A DNA stretch of 38,193 bases from Pseudomonadota bacterium (GTDB lineage Bacteria > Pseudomonadota > Gammaproteobacteria > Xanthomonadales > Rhodanobacteraceae), in assembly GCA_021795435.1 (NCBI GenBank), contig JAJYPJ010000017.1:1-38193 (forward strand), in the 5' to 3' direction. The first letter of the stretch is position 1, and each line of letters begins with the position of its first letter. The notes under the pieces are model-generated. The model was not told the origin of the DNA, made no database searches, and saw nothing but the letters and a program-made list of their open reading frames with translations. Shown here piece after piece: positions 1 to 9,118 of the stretch. The translations under genes were made by a program, and so were the position numbers.

Positions 1-1073
1 TCGGTGCGCGCCAGCAGGTGGAATGCTTCCATGGCCTCGGCATCGGTGATGCCGACATAGTCGGCGCGACCCGTGTCCTTGAGGAACGCATGTTCGGGCC
101 CGACGCCCGGATAGTCCAGGCCAGCCGAAATCGAATGCGTTTCGGTGATCTGGCCGTCGTCGTCGCACAGCACGTACGTGCGGTTGCCATGGAGGACCCC
201 GGGGCGGCCGGCGGCCAGCGACGCCGCGTGATGGCCCGTGCCAAGTCCCTCCCCAGCAGCCTCCGCGCCGACAATGCGCACGCCGGGGTCGTTGAGGAAG
301 GCGTGGAAAAGGCCAATGGCATTGGAGCCGCCACCGACGCACGCGGTGATGGCATCGGGCAGACGCCCATACTCTTCGAGCATCTGCGCGCGCGCCTCCC
401 GGCCCACCACGGCGTTGAAATCGCGCACCATCAGGGGATACGGGTGCGGGCCCGCCACGGTGCCGATGATATAGAACGTGTCGCGGACGTTGGTCACCCA
501 ATCGCGCAGCGCTTCGTTGAGGGCATCCTTCAACGTCTTCGACCCCGAGCTGACGGGCACGACCGTGGCACCCAGCAACTTCATCCGGTAGACGTTGATC
601 GCCTGGCGGGCAATGTCGGTCTCGCCCATGTAGACCACGCACTCGAGGCCCAGGCGCGCCGCCACGGTCGCACTGGCGACGCCATGCTGGCCGGCGCCCG
701 TCTCGGCAATGATGCGCGTCTTGCCCATCCGCCGCGCAACCATGGCTTGGCCGACCGTGTTGTTGATCTTGTGCGCACCCGTATGGTTGAGGTCCTCGCG
801 CTTGAGCAGGATGCGCGCGCCACCGACCTCGCGGGTGAGCCGCTCGGCCAAGTAGATCGGACTGGGTCGGCCCACGTAATGCTTGAGGTCGTACGCCAGC
901 TCGGCCTGAAAGGAGGCATCGTTGCGCAGGGCAAGGTAGGTCTTCGTCAGCTCCTGCAGCGGAGCCACGAGCGTTTCAGCCACGTACACGCCGCCGTAGT
1001 CGCCAAAACGCCCCTGCTCGTCCGGATAATCGTCGTAGTTGATGACGGTTTCAGTCTTGCGCTGCGGTTTCAC
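1..1073 (-). CDS. trpB: Tryptophan synthase beta chain, 3' end missing
   Basis: TrpB condenses indole with L-serine to tryptophan, using pyridoxal phosphate, in the cytoplasmic TrpA2B2 complex. The translation has the family N-terminus with FGDYGGVYV, the PLP-lysine segment [11 protein letters not shown], and the glycine-rich phosphate loop GGGSNAIG. The frame is open to the left edge, so about 357 of roughly 400 residues are present and the C-terminus lies outside. No ATG is available; the best start is the GTG at 1073, which lies inside the last codons of trpF and gives a 23-nt overlap. The gene is therefore probably translationally coupled to trpF. Identification is secure; the exact start is inferred. 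Confidence 0.95.
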   Translation of the reverse strand, partial: MKPQRKTETVINYDDYPDEQGRFGDYGGVYVAETLVAPLQELTKTYLALRNDASFQAELAYDLKHYVGRPSPIYLAERLTREVGGARILLKREDLNHTGAHKINNTVGQAMVARRMGKTRIIAETGAGQHGVASATVAARLGLECVVYMGETDIARQAINVYRMKLLGATVVPVSSGSKTLKDALNEALRDWVTNVRDTFYIIGTVAGPHPYPLMVRDFNAVVGREARAQMLEEYGRLPDAITACVGGGSNAIGLFHAFLNDPGVRIVGAEAAGEGLGTGHHAASLAAGRPGVLHGNRTYVLCDDDGQITETHSISAGLDYPGVGPEHAFLKDTGRADYVGITDAEAMEAFHLLART

Positions 1074-1680
1074 GATGGATTTCCTGAAAAAAGGCCTGCA
1101 ATTTTCGCGCGTCCTTGAGGCCGGGATGCGCTTCGACGCCGCTGGACACGTCAACGCCCCAGGGTCGGGCCCGACGCAGCGCATCCGCCACGTTAGCCGG
1201 ATCGAGCCCGCCCGCCAACAGCCACGGACGGTCGATGCGCGGCAGTCCCGACCAGTCGAACCCCCGACCCTGGCCTCCGGGCTCGCCTCTCGCGTGGCCA
1301 TCGAGGACGAATCCCGCCGCGCGCGGGAACGCGGCCAGCCGGGTGGTCGCGTCGCCGCCATCGCCCATGGCGAGCGCCTTCAAGTACGGGTATCCGAATT
1401 GAGCGCACCAGGCATCGTCCTCCTCGCCATGGAACTGCAGCAGCGTCGGGCCCAGCCTACCGGCGACGATGCGCACGAACTCCGGCTCGGCATCCATGAA
1501 CAGCGCCACCGTGGCGACCAGCGGCGGCAATGCATCGCGGATCTGCCGCGCTTGGTCCACGGAGATGCAGCGTGGACTTCGCGGCGTGAAGATCATGCCA
1601 ATGGCGTCCGCGCCCAGCGCTGCCGCAGCGCAAGCGTCCTCGGTCCGCGTGATGCCGCAGATCTTGACCCGTGGTCTCAT
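1051..1680 (-). CDS. trpF: Phosphoribosylanthranilate isomerase
   Basis: TrpF catalyses the Amadori rearrangement of phosphoribosylanthranilate in tryptophan synthesis. The protein is 209 residues, normal for a monofunctional TrpF (TIM barrel). It opens with VKICGITR, carrying the catalytic cysteine, and has the QFHGEED and [10 protein letters not shown] segments, followed by a GVDVSSGVE phosphate-binding end. The open frame extends upstream to 1806, but the ATG at 1680 gives the canonical N-terminus and overlaps the truA stop as ATGA. The 3' end overlaps trpB. The gene lies in the truA-trpF-trpB run typical of Lysobacterales. Confidence 0.96.
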   Translation of the reverse strand: MRPRVKICGITRTEDACAAAALGADAIGMIFTPRSPRCISVDQARQIRDALPPLVATVALFMDAEPEFVRIVAGRLGPTLLQFHGEEDDAWCAQFGYPYLKALAMGDGGDATTRLAAFPRAAGFVLDGHARGEPGGQGRGFDWSGLPRIDRPWLLAGGLDPANVADALRRARPWGVDVSSGVEAHPGLKDARKLQAFFQEIHRETAAQD

Positions 1681-2462
1681 GCGGTCACCTCCGCAGGCAT
1701 GCCGCAGGCCACAGGATAGCGAGGCCCGAGGAACAAGAGTCCTTGCGGCGGTGCCGTGGGACCGGCGACCGCGCGGGTACGCCCATCGAGCAGTTGCCGG
1801 AGCCACTGGATGGGCTGCTCGCCCCGGCCAATGGGCAGCAGCGAACCGACGATGTTGCGCACCATGTGGTGGAGGAAGGCATTCGCCTCGATCTCGACAT
1901 GGACCTCATCGCCGACCCGCGCGACCCGCGCGGCGAGCACCGTCCGGCGCGGATGCCTCGCCTGGCACGCCTGCGCTCGAAACGCCGAGAAATCGTGTTC
2001 GCCAAGCAGCGACCGGGCCGCCTCGTGCATGCGCGTCGCATCGAGCGGCAGGCGCTCCCACGCCACGAATGCATGTTCCAGCGCCGGTCGCACCGGACGA
2101 TTGAGTATCCGGTACCGATACCGGCGCGACTGCGCGCTGAAACGCGCATGGAATTCATCCGCCACGGGCTGCGCCCAGCGCACGGCGATGTCGGCCGGCA
2201 AGGCGCTGGTGGCTCCCAGCGTCCACGCCCGTGGCGAGCGATCGGCCGCGGAGTCGAAATGGACGACCTGGCAGCGCGCATGCACCCCCGCATCGGTTCG
2301 ACCGGCGCAGACGACGTGCACCGGGTGGGCAGCCACGCGCCCGAGCGCTTCCTCCACCGACGCCTGCACGGATGGGCCGTGTCCGAGGCGCTGCCAGCCG
2401 AGATAGGCGCTCCCGGCGTACTCGATCCCTACCGCCCAGCGCATATCAGCATGCGCATTCAC
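1677..2462 (-). CDS. truA: tRNA pseudouridine(38-40) synthase
   Basis: TruA converts uridines 38-40 of the tRNA anticodon arm to pseudouridine. The 261-residue product has the family motif GRTDAGVHA, whose aspartate (about residue 57) is the catalytic nucleophile, and the later [11 protein letters not shown] segment. The start taken here is a GTG at 2462; an internal ATG six codons on (2444) leads directly into [10 protein letters not shown] and is an alternative, because neither has a convincing ribosome-binding site. It begins 27 nt after fimV and overlaps trpF by four bases, so it belongs to the fimV-truA-trpF-trpB transcription unit. Confidence 0.95.
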   Translation of the reverse strand: MNAHADMRWAVGIEYAGSAYLGWQRLGHGPSVQASVEEALGRVAAHPVHVVCAGRTDAGVHARCQVVHFDSAADRSPRAWTLGATSALPADIAVRWAQPVADEFHARFSAQSRRYRYRILNRPVRPALEHAFVAWERLPLDATRMHEAARSLLGEHDFSAFRAQACQARHPRRTVLAARVARVGDEVHVEIEANAFLHHMVRNIVGSLLPIGRGEQPIQWLRQLLDGRTRAVAGPTAPPQGLLFLGPRYPVACGMPAEVTA

Positions 2463-2489
2463 ATGGCCGCAACGGGTGCGACCGCCACG

Positions 2490-4586
2490 TCAATGGGTCG
2501 AATCCAGCAATCGGCGCGCCTCGTCCTGTTGCACCTGGCTCCCTTCCGCCAGCACCTCCTCGAGCATCGACCGCGCCCCCTCATGGTCGCCCATGTCCAG
2601 GTAGGCGCGCGCCAGATCGAGCTTGGTGTCGATCGGGTCCACGGCCTGCGGATGCGTGTCGCCCAGCATGGGCGCGTACGGATCCTCGAATGGCTGCGCC
2701 GGGATCTCGTCCAGCGTGTGCACGGCCGGGGCGACCGGCTCCATCCCCGGCTCGGCCAATTCGGGCGCTGCCTCGGCATGCTCCAGCTCCGCCTCCAGCG
2801 CATCGTGCCTGCTCGACTCGGGTTCACCGGCATCGGCGAAGAGCGGGTGCTGTGGAGCCAGTTCGCGCCCCATGGCACGCACGGCATCCCATTCGGCACT
2901 GGCCGCGGCGACGTGCGCGTGCATCGCCTCGGCCGTGGCGATGAAACCCGCGGAGTCCATGCGGCCATACTGCTGCGACGCCAGTTCCAGATACAAACCG
3001 GCATCGTCCGGATGGCTGGCCAGTTCGGCGTGCAGGGCCGCGTCGTCGTCCTCGGCAGCCGCGGCCGCCGGATCCGCCGGTGCGCCGGTGAAGGAGCTGG
3101 CGAGCGATGCCGCGCCCGGGGCCACCTTGCGCTTGCGGCGAGACAGGAGGATCCCGAGCAGGCCGAGCACGACCACGAGGGCGGCGCCACCCAGCACCAA
3201 CGGCTGTTCGTAATACGGCGTACCGGGCTTGCCGGCGCGCGCCGGTGGCCGCGAGGCGGGCTTTGCGACCGGCGCCGGGGCGACCGCCGCACTGGATGCG
3301 GCGACCGGTGCCGCAGCAGCCGTGCTGGCCACCGTGGCAGGCGTCGCGCTTCGGGCCGCGGCGGGTGCCACCGACGCGGATCCTACCGCGATGCTGGTTG
3401 CAGGCGCCGGACGGCTGGCGGCAACCGAAGACTGAGCCTGGGCATGCGCCTCGAGCTGGGCCAGTTTGGCCTGCAATTGGGCGATTTCATTGTTCTTGAG
3501 CGTCAGCAGCGTGCCATTGTTCGTGTTGATCTTCTGCAGTTGCTCGATGCGGGCCTTGAGATCGGCGCTGTGCAGCTTTTCGCTGGCGAGACCTTCCTGT
3601 GCACGCGTCAGCTCCCGCTGGAGTCCGGCAATGGCTTCGCTGCCGGTCCCACCCTTGACGCCGGCTCGCGTCGCCGCGCCCCCACCGTGGGCCGGCGGCA
3701 CCAGTTCCAGGTGACCTTCGGACGGCCCAGCGACCGCGGAGGGTGCCGCACCGGCCGCCGACGACGCGTTCAGCAGCGGCTGCGGCGCATGCGCCTGCCA
3801 GGCCTGCATCTGCTCGCGCACGGCAGCGCGAGCCTGGGCAGGCGGAATCGCGCGCGCCGCGGCCGCCGATGGAATCCGCAGGATCGCACCACGCTCGAGC
3901 TCGTTGATGTTGCCATGAATGAATGCGTGCGGGTTCGCCTGGCGGAGGGCATCGAGCATCTGGTCGATCCCGACGCCGGCGGGCAGGTTGCGCTGCGCGA
4001 TGGCGTAGGCGGTATCGCCGGCGCGGACGGTGTACGAAGCGCCGCCGGCCTCCGGGGATGGCGGTGCCGCGACGACGGCGGCAGCCGGAGACGATGCACT
4101 GGCCGGCGCGGCGGGCATCGGCGCCGCCGGGGCCGGCGCGCTCCCGGCCGCGTGCGTCACCAGGGGTTCGGTCGCGGTGCCGGAAGCAGCGAATCCCGGT
4201 GGATCGAGCAGGATCGTGTACTCGCGGACCAGCGATCCGTTCGCCGACTCGGCATCCAGCAGGAATTCGACGTAGGGATCCCGCACCGGGTCGGCGGTCG
4301 TAACCCGGATGACGTGCCCACCGTCGGCCGTACCGACCACGGTGAACTGCAGGGGGATGCCCATCTGGCCCGAGCTGATGCCCGCGCGCCGGTAGGCATC
4401 GGGCGAGGCGATGCCGACATGGAGGCTCTTGGCCTCGCCGGCCGTGTCGAACCGGATGGGGATCTCGGCCAGCAAGGGCTGGCCCAGCGCGGACTTGACC
4501 CGGATCGGTCCCAACCCGAGCGCCAGGGCGGACTGCGTACCCAGTGCGAGGGCCACAGCAACTGCAACGGATGCCATTCGCTTCAT
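2490..4586 (-). CDS. fimV: FimV-like inner-membrane LysM/TPR protein
   Basis: FimV-family proteins are inner-membrane scaffolds that bind peptidoglycan and support polar localisation, type IV pilus assembly and twitching in pseudomonads and xanthomonads. This 698-residue product has a signal peptide (residues 1-22), the FimV N-terminal region (GLGPIRVKSALGQPL), a LysM fold at about 185-240 (YTVRAGDTAYAIAQ), a coiled coil at about 315-380, an Ala/Pro/Ser linker, a membrane span at about 462-483 and an acidic cytoplasmic tail ending in the helical FimV C-terminal domain. The ATG at 4586 is preferred over 4646 because it starts the signal peptide and follows a G-rich ribosome-binding site. It lies between asd and truA, the usual position. 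Confidence 0.9.
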   Translation of the reverse strand: MKRMASVAVAVALALGTQSALALGLGPIRVKSALGQPLLAEIPIRFDTAGEAKSLHVGIASPDAYRRAGISSGQMGIPLQFTVVGTADGGHVIRVTTADPVRDPYVEFLLDAESANGSLVREYTILLDPPGFAASGTATEPLVTHAAGSAPAPAAPMPAAPASASSPAAAVVAAPPSPEAGGASYTVRAGDTAYAIAQRNLPAGVGIDQMLDALRQANPHAFIHGNINELERGAILRIPSAAAARAIPPAQARAAVREQMQAWQAHAPQPLLNASSAAGAAPSAVAGPSEGHLELVPPAHGGGAATRAGVKGGTGSEAIAGLQRELTRAQEGLASEKLHSADLKARIEQLQKINTNNGTLLTLKNNEIAQLQAKLAQLEAHAQAQSSVAASRPAPATSIAVGSASVAPAAARSATPATVASTAAAAPVAASSAAVAPAPVAKPASRPPARAGKPGTPYYEQPLVLGGAALVVVLGLLGILLSRRKRKVAPGAASLASSFTGAPADPAAAAAEDDDAALHAELASHPDDAGLYLELASQQYGRMDSAGFIATAEAMHAHVAAASAEWDAVRAMGRELAPQHPLFADAGEPESSRHDALEAELEHAEAAPELAEPGMEPVAPAVHTLDEIPAQPFEDPYAPMLGDTHPQAVDPIDTKLDLARAYLDMGDHEGARSMLEEVLAEGSQVQQDEARRLLDSTH

Positions 4587-4653
4587 CGTGATGCCCCCAT
4601 CGGATCCACCCCACGCCTTCGAAGGTGCGTGAGCAAAGTGGCGCAACTGTAGT

Positions 4654-5682
4654 TCAGATTGGACTTTTCACCAATATTTCCGCGATCTGCACGGCATTGA
4701 GCGCGGCGCCCTTGCGGATGTTGTCCGCCACGACCCACAGGTCCAGGCCACGCGGATGCGAGATGTCGTCGCGGATTCGGCCGACATACACGGGATCCGT
4801 CCCCTGGGCATGCACGGCCGGGGTCGGGTAGCCACCGTCGCGGCGCTCGTCGATCACGACCACGCCGGGCGACTGCTGCAGCAGGCTGCGAGCCGCGTCG
4901 GCGCCAATTCGCTCCCGGGTCTCGATATGCACGGCCTCGGCATGCCCGAAGAATACGGGCACGCGGACCGCCGTCGGGTTCACCTGGATGGTGTCATCCT
5001 CGAGGATCTTCCGCGTCTCCCACACCATCTTCATTTCTTCCTTCGTGTAACCGTTGTCCAGGAAGACATCGATGTGGGGAATCAGGTTGAACGCAATGCG
5101 CTGCGTGAACCGATTGGGCTCGACCTCCTGGAAGTTGAGCAGCGCCGCCGTCTCGCGGCCCAGCGCATCAAGACCGGACCGCCCGGCACCCGACACCGAC
5201 TGGTAGGTCGCGACGTTGATGCGCTCGATGCCGACCGCCCGGTGGATGGGAGCCAGCGCCACCAGCATCTGCATCGTCGAGCAATTGGGATTGGCGATGA
5301 TCCCGCGCTCCGCGTGCCGGGCGATGGCATGCGGATTGACCTCGCTGACCACGAGCGGAATGTCGTCCTGGTAGCGAAACTCCGAGGTGTTGTCGATCAC
5401 CACGGCCCCCGCTGCGGCGGCACGCGGCGCATGCTCCCGGCTGACTGCGCCGCCGGCGGAAAAAAAGGCGATGTCGACCCCTTCGAAATCGAAGTCTTCG
5501 AGATTCCGCACGGTCAGGGATCGCCCGGCGAAATCGACCATGCTCCCCGCCGACCGTTCGCTTGCCAGCGGCACGAGTTCGGCCACGGGAAAGCCCCGCT
5601 CGGCAAGGATTTGCAGCAGGGTCTCGCCGACGGCGCCGGTGGCGCCGACCAGGGCGATGCGTTGCGGTCGTGGCTGGGACAT
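4654..5682 (-). CDS. asd: Aspartate-semialdehyde dehydrogenase
   Basis: Asd reduces aspartyl phosphate to aspartate semialdehyde with NADPH, feeding lysine/diaminopimelate, threonine and methionine synthesis. The protein has 342 residues. It shows the nucleotide-binding loop GATGAVGE (residues 14-21), the catalytic Cys134 in NPNCSTMQ, and the PTAVRVPVFFGHAEAVHIE segment near the C-terminus. The frame is open upstream to 5979, but the ATG at 5682 gives the family N-terminus. It is 68 nt downstream of aroC and followed by fimV, as in related genomes. Confidence 0.96.
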   Translation of the reverse strand: MSQPRPQRIALVGATGAVGETLLQILAERGFPVAELVPLASERSAGSMVDFAGRSLTVRNLEDFDFEGVDIAFFSAGGAVSREHAPRAAAAGAVVIDNTSEFRYQDDIPLVVSEVNPHAIARHAERGIIANPNCSTMQMLVALAPIHRAVGIERINVATYQSVSGAGRSGLDALGRETAALLNFQEVEPNRFTQRIAFNLIPHIDVFLDNGYTKEEMKMVWETRKILEDDTIQVNPTAVRVPVFFGHAEAVHIETRERIGADAARSLLQQSPGVVVIDERRDGGYPTPAVHAQGTDPVYVGRIRDDISHPRGLDLWVVADNIRKGAALNAVQIAEILVKSPI

Positions 5683-5750
5683 GGGGCTCGCTGGCTCGGG
5701 ATCGTGGTTGGAAGAATGGGAAACTAGACGGATCAGGCCGGACTGTGCAT

Positions 5751-6839
5751 TCACGCGATGCGCGGCGCTTGCGGCGCCACATCGGCACACTGCGCCCGAT
5801 GCCGGAGTGCATGGTCCATCAGGACGAGTGCCACCATCGCCTCGGCGATCGGCACGGCGCGAATGCCGACGCAAGGATCGTGGCGCCCTGTGGTCACCAC
5901 CTCGACCGGCTGGCCGTGGAGGTCGACGCTGCGACCGGGGATGCGGATGCTCGAGGTGGGCTTCAGCGCCACCGAACACACCACGGGCTGCCCGCTGCTG
6001 ATCCCGCCCAGGATGCCACCCGCATGGTTGCTGGCGAATCCCTCGGGCAGAAGCTCATCGCGATGCGCGCTGCCCTGCTGGGCGACCGCCGCGAATCCAT
6101 CGCCGATCTCCACGCCCTTGACCGCATTGATCGACATCAGGGCGGCCGCAAGGTCGGCATCGAGCTTGCCGTAGATCGGCTCGCCCCAACCCGGCGGAAC
6201 GCCATCCGCGACCACGTTGACGCGCGCTCCGGCGGAGTCGCCTGCCTTGCGCAGGGCATCCATCACCGCCTCGAGCGCACCGACCTGGGCCGCGTGCGGC
6301 CAGAAGAACGAATTGGTCTCGACGGCGTCCCAATCGAAGCCGTCGGGCGTCACCGCCCCCAATTGCGCCAGGTAGCCCCGAACGCGCACGCCATGTCGAC
6401 CCGCAAGCCACTTCTTGGCGATCACGCCCGCAGCCACGCGCATGGTCGTCTCCCGCGCCGAGCTGCGGCCCCCGCCCCGCGGGTCGCGGATGCCGTACTT
6501 GTGCCAGTAGGTGTAGTCCGCGTGCGCGGGTCGAAACGTCCCTTCCAGGTCCGCATAGTCGCGCGAGCGCGCGTCGGTGTTGCGAATCAGCAGCGCAATG
6601 GGCGTGCCCGTCGTTTGCCCCTCGTAGAGACCCGAGAGGATCTCCACCGTGTCCGCTTCGCGCCGCTGCGAGGTGTGTCGGCTCCGCCCCGTGGCGCGAC
6701 GGGCCAGGTCGGCTGCGAAATCCTCCGGCGCGAGCGCGAGGCCGGGCGGGCACCCATCGACGACGCAGCCGATGGCCGGGCCATGGCTCTCGCCGAACGT
6801 GGTCACCGCAAGCAATTTGCCGAAGGTATTGCTGGACAC
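5751..6839 (-). CDS. aroC: Chorismate synthase
   Basis: AroC carries out the FMN-dependent anti-1,4-elimination that makes chorismate, the last common step to aromatic amino acids. The 362-residue product is full length. It begins with [17 protein letters not shown], contains the FMN/substrate-binding [17 protein letters not shown] region, and has the [12 protein letters not shown] segment conserved in the family. It starts 33 nt after the prmB stop. Co-location with trp genes and asd on one strand makes an amino-acid biosynthesis cluster. Confidence 0.97.
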   Translation of the reverse strand: MSSNTFGKLLAVTTFGESHGPAIGCVVDGCPPGLALAPEDFAADLARRATGRSRHTSQRREADTVEILSGLYEGQTTGTPIALLIRNTDARSRDYADLEGTFRPAHADYTYWHKYGIRDPRGGGRSSARETTMRVAAGVIAKKWLAGRHGVRVRGYLAQLGAVTPDGFDWDAVETNSFFWPHAAQVGALEAVMDALRKAGDSAGARVNVVADGVPPGWGEPIYGKLDADLAAALMSINAVKGVEIGDGFAAVAQQGSAHRDELLPEGFASNHAGGILGGISSGQPVVCSVALKPTSSIRIPGRSVDLHGQPVEVVTTGRHDPCVGIRAVPIAEAMVALVLMDHALRHRAQCADVAPQAPRIA

Positions 6840-6872
6840 GACGATGCGGGCTCCGCCTCGGATGGGGCAAGG

Positions 6873-7799
6873 CTAACGCGATTCGACGCGCGCCGCGGCT
6901 TCGGCGATCTCGCCGGCATGCGCGAGGAGCGCGCGGCGGTCGATGGCGAAGACGCCCATCGCTCCCACCTTGAACTCGAGCCATACGAGCGGCAGCGCAG
7001 GCAGCAGCGCGGAGAGCGCGTGCTCCGCCTCGCCGACCTCGACGATCAATAGACCCTCGCCCGTGAGGTGCGCCGCTGCATCGCGCAGGATCCGCAGGAC
7101 GACATCGAGTCCGTCGACGCCCGCGGCCAGGCCCAGCCGCGGCTCGTGCGCATACTCGCCCGGCATCGCCGCGTATTCGGCTTCGGTCACGTAGGGCGGG
7201 TTCGACACGATCAGGTCGTAGCGCAGATCCGCCAGGGCCGAGAACAGGTCCGATTCGACCGCGCGCACGCGGTCACCCACGTGCTGGAACGCGATGTTCT
7301 CCCGCGCCAGCTCGAGCGCCGCGGGGCTGACATCGGCCAGGTCCACCTGCCAGTCCGGGTTGTGCGCGGCCATGGCGATGCCAATGCACCCCGAACCCGT
7401 GCACAGGTCCAGCGCACGCTCCACTGCGCGGTCCTCGAGCCATGGCGCGAAACCGTTCTCGATGAGTTCGGCGATGGGGGATCGCGGAACCAGCGCGCGC
7501 GCATCGCACTTGAATTTCATGCCCGCGAACCATGCCTCGCCGACGAGGTACGCCGTGGGCACCCGGGTGCCGATCCGGCGTTCGATCAGATCCAAAACGC
7601 GCAGTCGCTCCGCCGCGGTGAGCCGCGCCTGGCCATAGGCAGGCGGCAGGTCCGGCGGCAGGTGCAAACCGGCCAGCACCAGGTGCGATGCCTCGTCCAA
7701 CGCATTGTCGTGGCTATGCCCGAAGGTCAGCTCCGCCGCGGCAAAACGGCTCGCAGCGTAGCGAATGAAGTCGATGATGCTGGCAAGGGCGTCGGTCAC
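6873..7799 (-). CDS. prmB: 50S ribosomal protein L3 N5-glutamine methyltransferase
   Basis: PrmB uses S-adenosylmethionine to methylate a glutamine of ribosomal protein L3. The product has 308 residues, matching the family. The N-terminal helical part contains TFGHSHDNALDEA, the central fold has DLCTGSGCIGIAMA (SAM loop) and the catalytic NPPY in IVSNPPYV, and GEYAHEPRLGLAAG is typical of PrmB rather than PrmC. The frame stays open upstream to 8192, but that stretch is low-complexity arginine-rich sequence. The GTG at 7799 gives the correct N-terminus and has a GGAA-type site upstream. A possible -10 (TATACT, minus strand) lies at 7825-7830. Confidence 0.93.
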   Translation of the reverse strand: MTDALASIIDFIRYAASRFAAAELTFGHSHDNALDEASHLVLAGLHLPPDLPPAYGQARLTAAERLRVLDLIERRIGTRVPTAYLVGEAWFAGMKFKCDARALVPRSPIAELIENGFAPWLEDRAVERALDLCTGSGCIGIAMAAHNPDWQVDLADVSPAALELARENIAFQHVGDRVRAVESDLFSALADLRYDLIVSNPPYVTEAEYAAMPGEYAHEPRLGLAAGVDGLDVVLRILRDAAAHLTGEGLLIVEVGEAEHALSALLPALPLVWLEFKVGAMGVFAIDRRALLAHAGEIAEAAARVESR

Positions 7800-7824
7800 G
7801 GCGTCGGCAGGTTCCGGGCGCGCC

Positions 7825-7830
7825 AGTATA
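7825..7830 (-). promoter_or_regulatory. Candidate -10 element for prmB
   Basis: TATACT on the minus strand, 25 nt upstream of the prmB GTG, in an otherwise very GC-rich stretch. No clear -35 is visible, so this is an inference from a hexamer and its position. A mirrored TATACT on the other strand is at 7875-7880. Confidence 0.35.
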
Positions 7831-7874
7831 AGGGGCCGCGGGCCCGCGACAGCGAGCCGCGACGCTGCGGCCGC

Positions 7875-7880
7875 TATACT
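7875..7880 (+). promoter_or_regulatory. Candidate -10 element for the 7887 ORF and psd
   Basis: TATACT on the plus strand, ending 6 nt before the ATG at 7887. If used, transcription would begin at or very near that ATG, giving a leaderless message. No matching -35 was found. Confidence 0.35.
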
Positions 7881-7886
7881 CCGGCG

Positions 7887-8174
7887 ATGCCACGCAACCC
7901 CGTGATCCTCGCCGCCTGCCTCGCGCTTGCGGTGGGCACTCTGCCCGCCTGGCCCGGTGCGACCGCGGCCGGGGCGGTCCTCGGGATCGCACAGCGCTTG
8001 CCAACGCCGCGGCCAATCCCGGGCTTCAGCCTGGTGCGCGGCAACGGCGTCGAACACCGGGCGACCGAGGCGCTCATCGGACCCGGCGGACACAAGCTCG
8101 GGGCGTTCGCCGTAGCGCTCCACGTGTCGCCAATGGCCACGGACCGCCGGCGGCAGACGTCCTGGAAAGCCTGA
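7887..8174 (+). CDS. Small putative exported protein of unknown function
   Basis: I do not recognise this 95-residue protein. It begins with a short hydrophobic stretch (PVILAACLALAVGTLPAW) that resembles a signal peptide or anchor, followed by a basic, proline/glycine-containing tail with no known motif. Third codon positions are mostly G or C, as in real genes of this genome. The stop codon overlaps the psd start as TGATG, which suggests translational coupling. There is no visible ribosome-binding site, but a TATACT box sits just upstream, so translation could be leaderless. Alternatively the ORF is only a leader region for psd. Confidence 0.5.
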   Translation: MPRNPVILAACLALAVGTLPAWPGATAAGAVLGIAQRLPTPRPIPGFSLVRGNGVEHRATEALIGPGGHKLGAFAVALHVSPMATDRRRQTSWKA

Positions 8175-9022
8175 TGCGCCTGGCCACGGCATTCGCTTAC
8201 CTGCTGCCCCAGCGCACGCTGTGCGTGCTCGTGCGCCATGCCACGCGCTGGCGCTGGCGACCGTGGAAAGACCTGCTGATTCGATCGGTGGTCCGGCGCT
8301 ACGGCGTCGATCTCTCCGAAGCCGAGACGCCGGATGCCAACGCCTATCCTCATTTCGATGCCTTCTTCACCCGCGCGCTGCGGCCCGGCGCGCGCCCGCT
8401 CGACGCGGCCGAGTATGCCATCGTCTGCCCCGCCGATGGCCGCATCAGCCAGGCAGGGCCGGTTTCCGCCGGACACATCATCCAGGCCAAGGGCCGCCGC
8501 TATACCGTGGCCGAGCTGCTGGGCGACGCGGCCGCCGCGCAGCGCTTTGTCGCCGGGACCGCCATCAATGTCTACCTGTCGCCACGCGACTATCACCGCG
8601 TCCACATGCCCTGCGCCGGCCGACTGGTCGAGACGGTGCACATCCCGGGCCGCCTCTTCAGCGTCGCGCCGGCCATGGTGGAGGACGTCGATCGGCTGTT
8701 CGCCCGCAACGAGCGGCTCGTCTGCCATTTTATCGGCCCCGATGGGCCCTTCGTGGTGGTGATGGTGGGTGCGCTGCTGGTCTCGGGCATCTCGACCGCC
8801 TGGGACGGCACGGTCGTGCCGCCCTACGCGCGACGGATCACCCGACGACGCCATGACGGCCCCGCACTCCAACGCGGGGCGGAAATGGCACGGTTCCACA
8901 TGGGCTCGACCGTCATCGTGCTGCTGCCATCCGGGCAGGCGGACCTCGATGGACCGGCAGCGCCTGGCCAGGCCGTGCGCATGGGACAACGCGTGGCGCG
9001 ATGGCAACCGCGCGGGACGTGA
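8174..9022 (+). CDS. psd: Phosphatidylserine decarboxylase proenzyme
   Basis: Psd makes phosphatidylethanolamine from phosphatidylserine at the inner membrane, using a pyruvoyl group created by self-cleavage. The 282-residue protein has the processing triad expected from E. coli Psd: Asp88 (PADGR), His144 (YHRVHMP) and Ser245 in FHMGST, where cleavage between Gly244 and Ser245 would give the alpha chain with its N-terminal pyruvoyl. The canonical tetrapeptide is LGST; here it is MGST, a mild change. The ATG overlaps the preceding 95-residue ORF. Confidence 0.95.
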   Translation: MRLATAFAYLLPQRTLCVLVRHATRWRWRPWKDLLIRSVVRRYGVDLSEAETPDANAYPHFDAFFTRALRPGARPLDAAEYAIVCPADGRISQAGPVSAGHIIQAKGRRYTVAELLGDAAAAQRFVAGTAINVYLSPRDYHRVHMPCAGRLVETVHIPGRLFSVAPAMVEDVDRLFARNERLVCHFIGPDGPFVVVMVGALLVSGISTAWDGTVVPPYARRITRRRHDGPALQRGAEMARFHMGSTVIVLLPSGQADLDGPAAPGQAVRMGQRVARWQPRGT

Positions 9023-9027
9023 CCCTG

Positions 9028-9059
9028 CACGTCACTTTGTGACGTGAAGCGCATATACT
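9028..9059 (+). promoter_or_regulatory. Perfect palindrome and TATACT box
   Basis: The arms CACGTCAC and GTGACGTG (9028-9035 and 9039-9046) are exact reverse complements around a 3-nt centre TTT. A third copy of GACGTGAC overlaps the psd stop at 9016-9023. A TATACT hexamer follows at 9054-9059, 60 nt before the ATG of the 9119 gene. There is no T-run, so a dyad operator at a promoter is more likely than a terminator. The binding protein is unknown. Confidence 0.5.
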
Positions 9060-9118
9060 TCCCACGGCGCAGGCTACGCTGGGCAGCGACTGGTCCGCGC
9101 TGCGCCAGGGGAGAGGAC

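Noticed and set aside
18-1118. Long plus-strand ORF opposite trpB
   Set aside because: It mirrors trpB in the antisense frame, is rich in Arg/His/Gly and has no motif; typical of high-GC shadows.
1671-4652. 993-codon plus-strand ORF opposite truA and fimV
   Set aside because: Arginine-rich antisense shadow of two well-identified genes.
7874-9007. 377-codon minus-strand ORF opposite psd
   Set aside because: Antisense of psd with no motifs. I also looked for a Smr-domain gene next to prmB here and saw none of its motifs on either strand.
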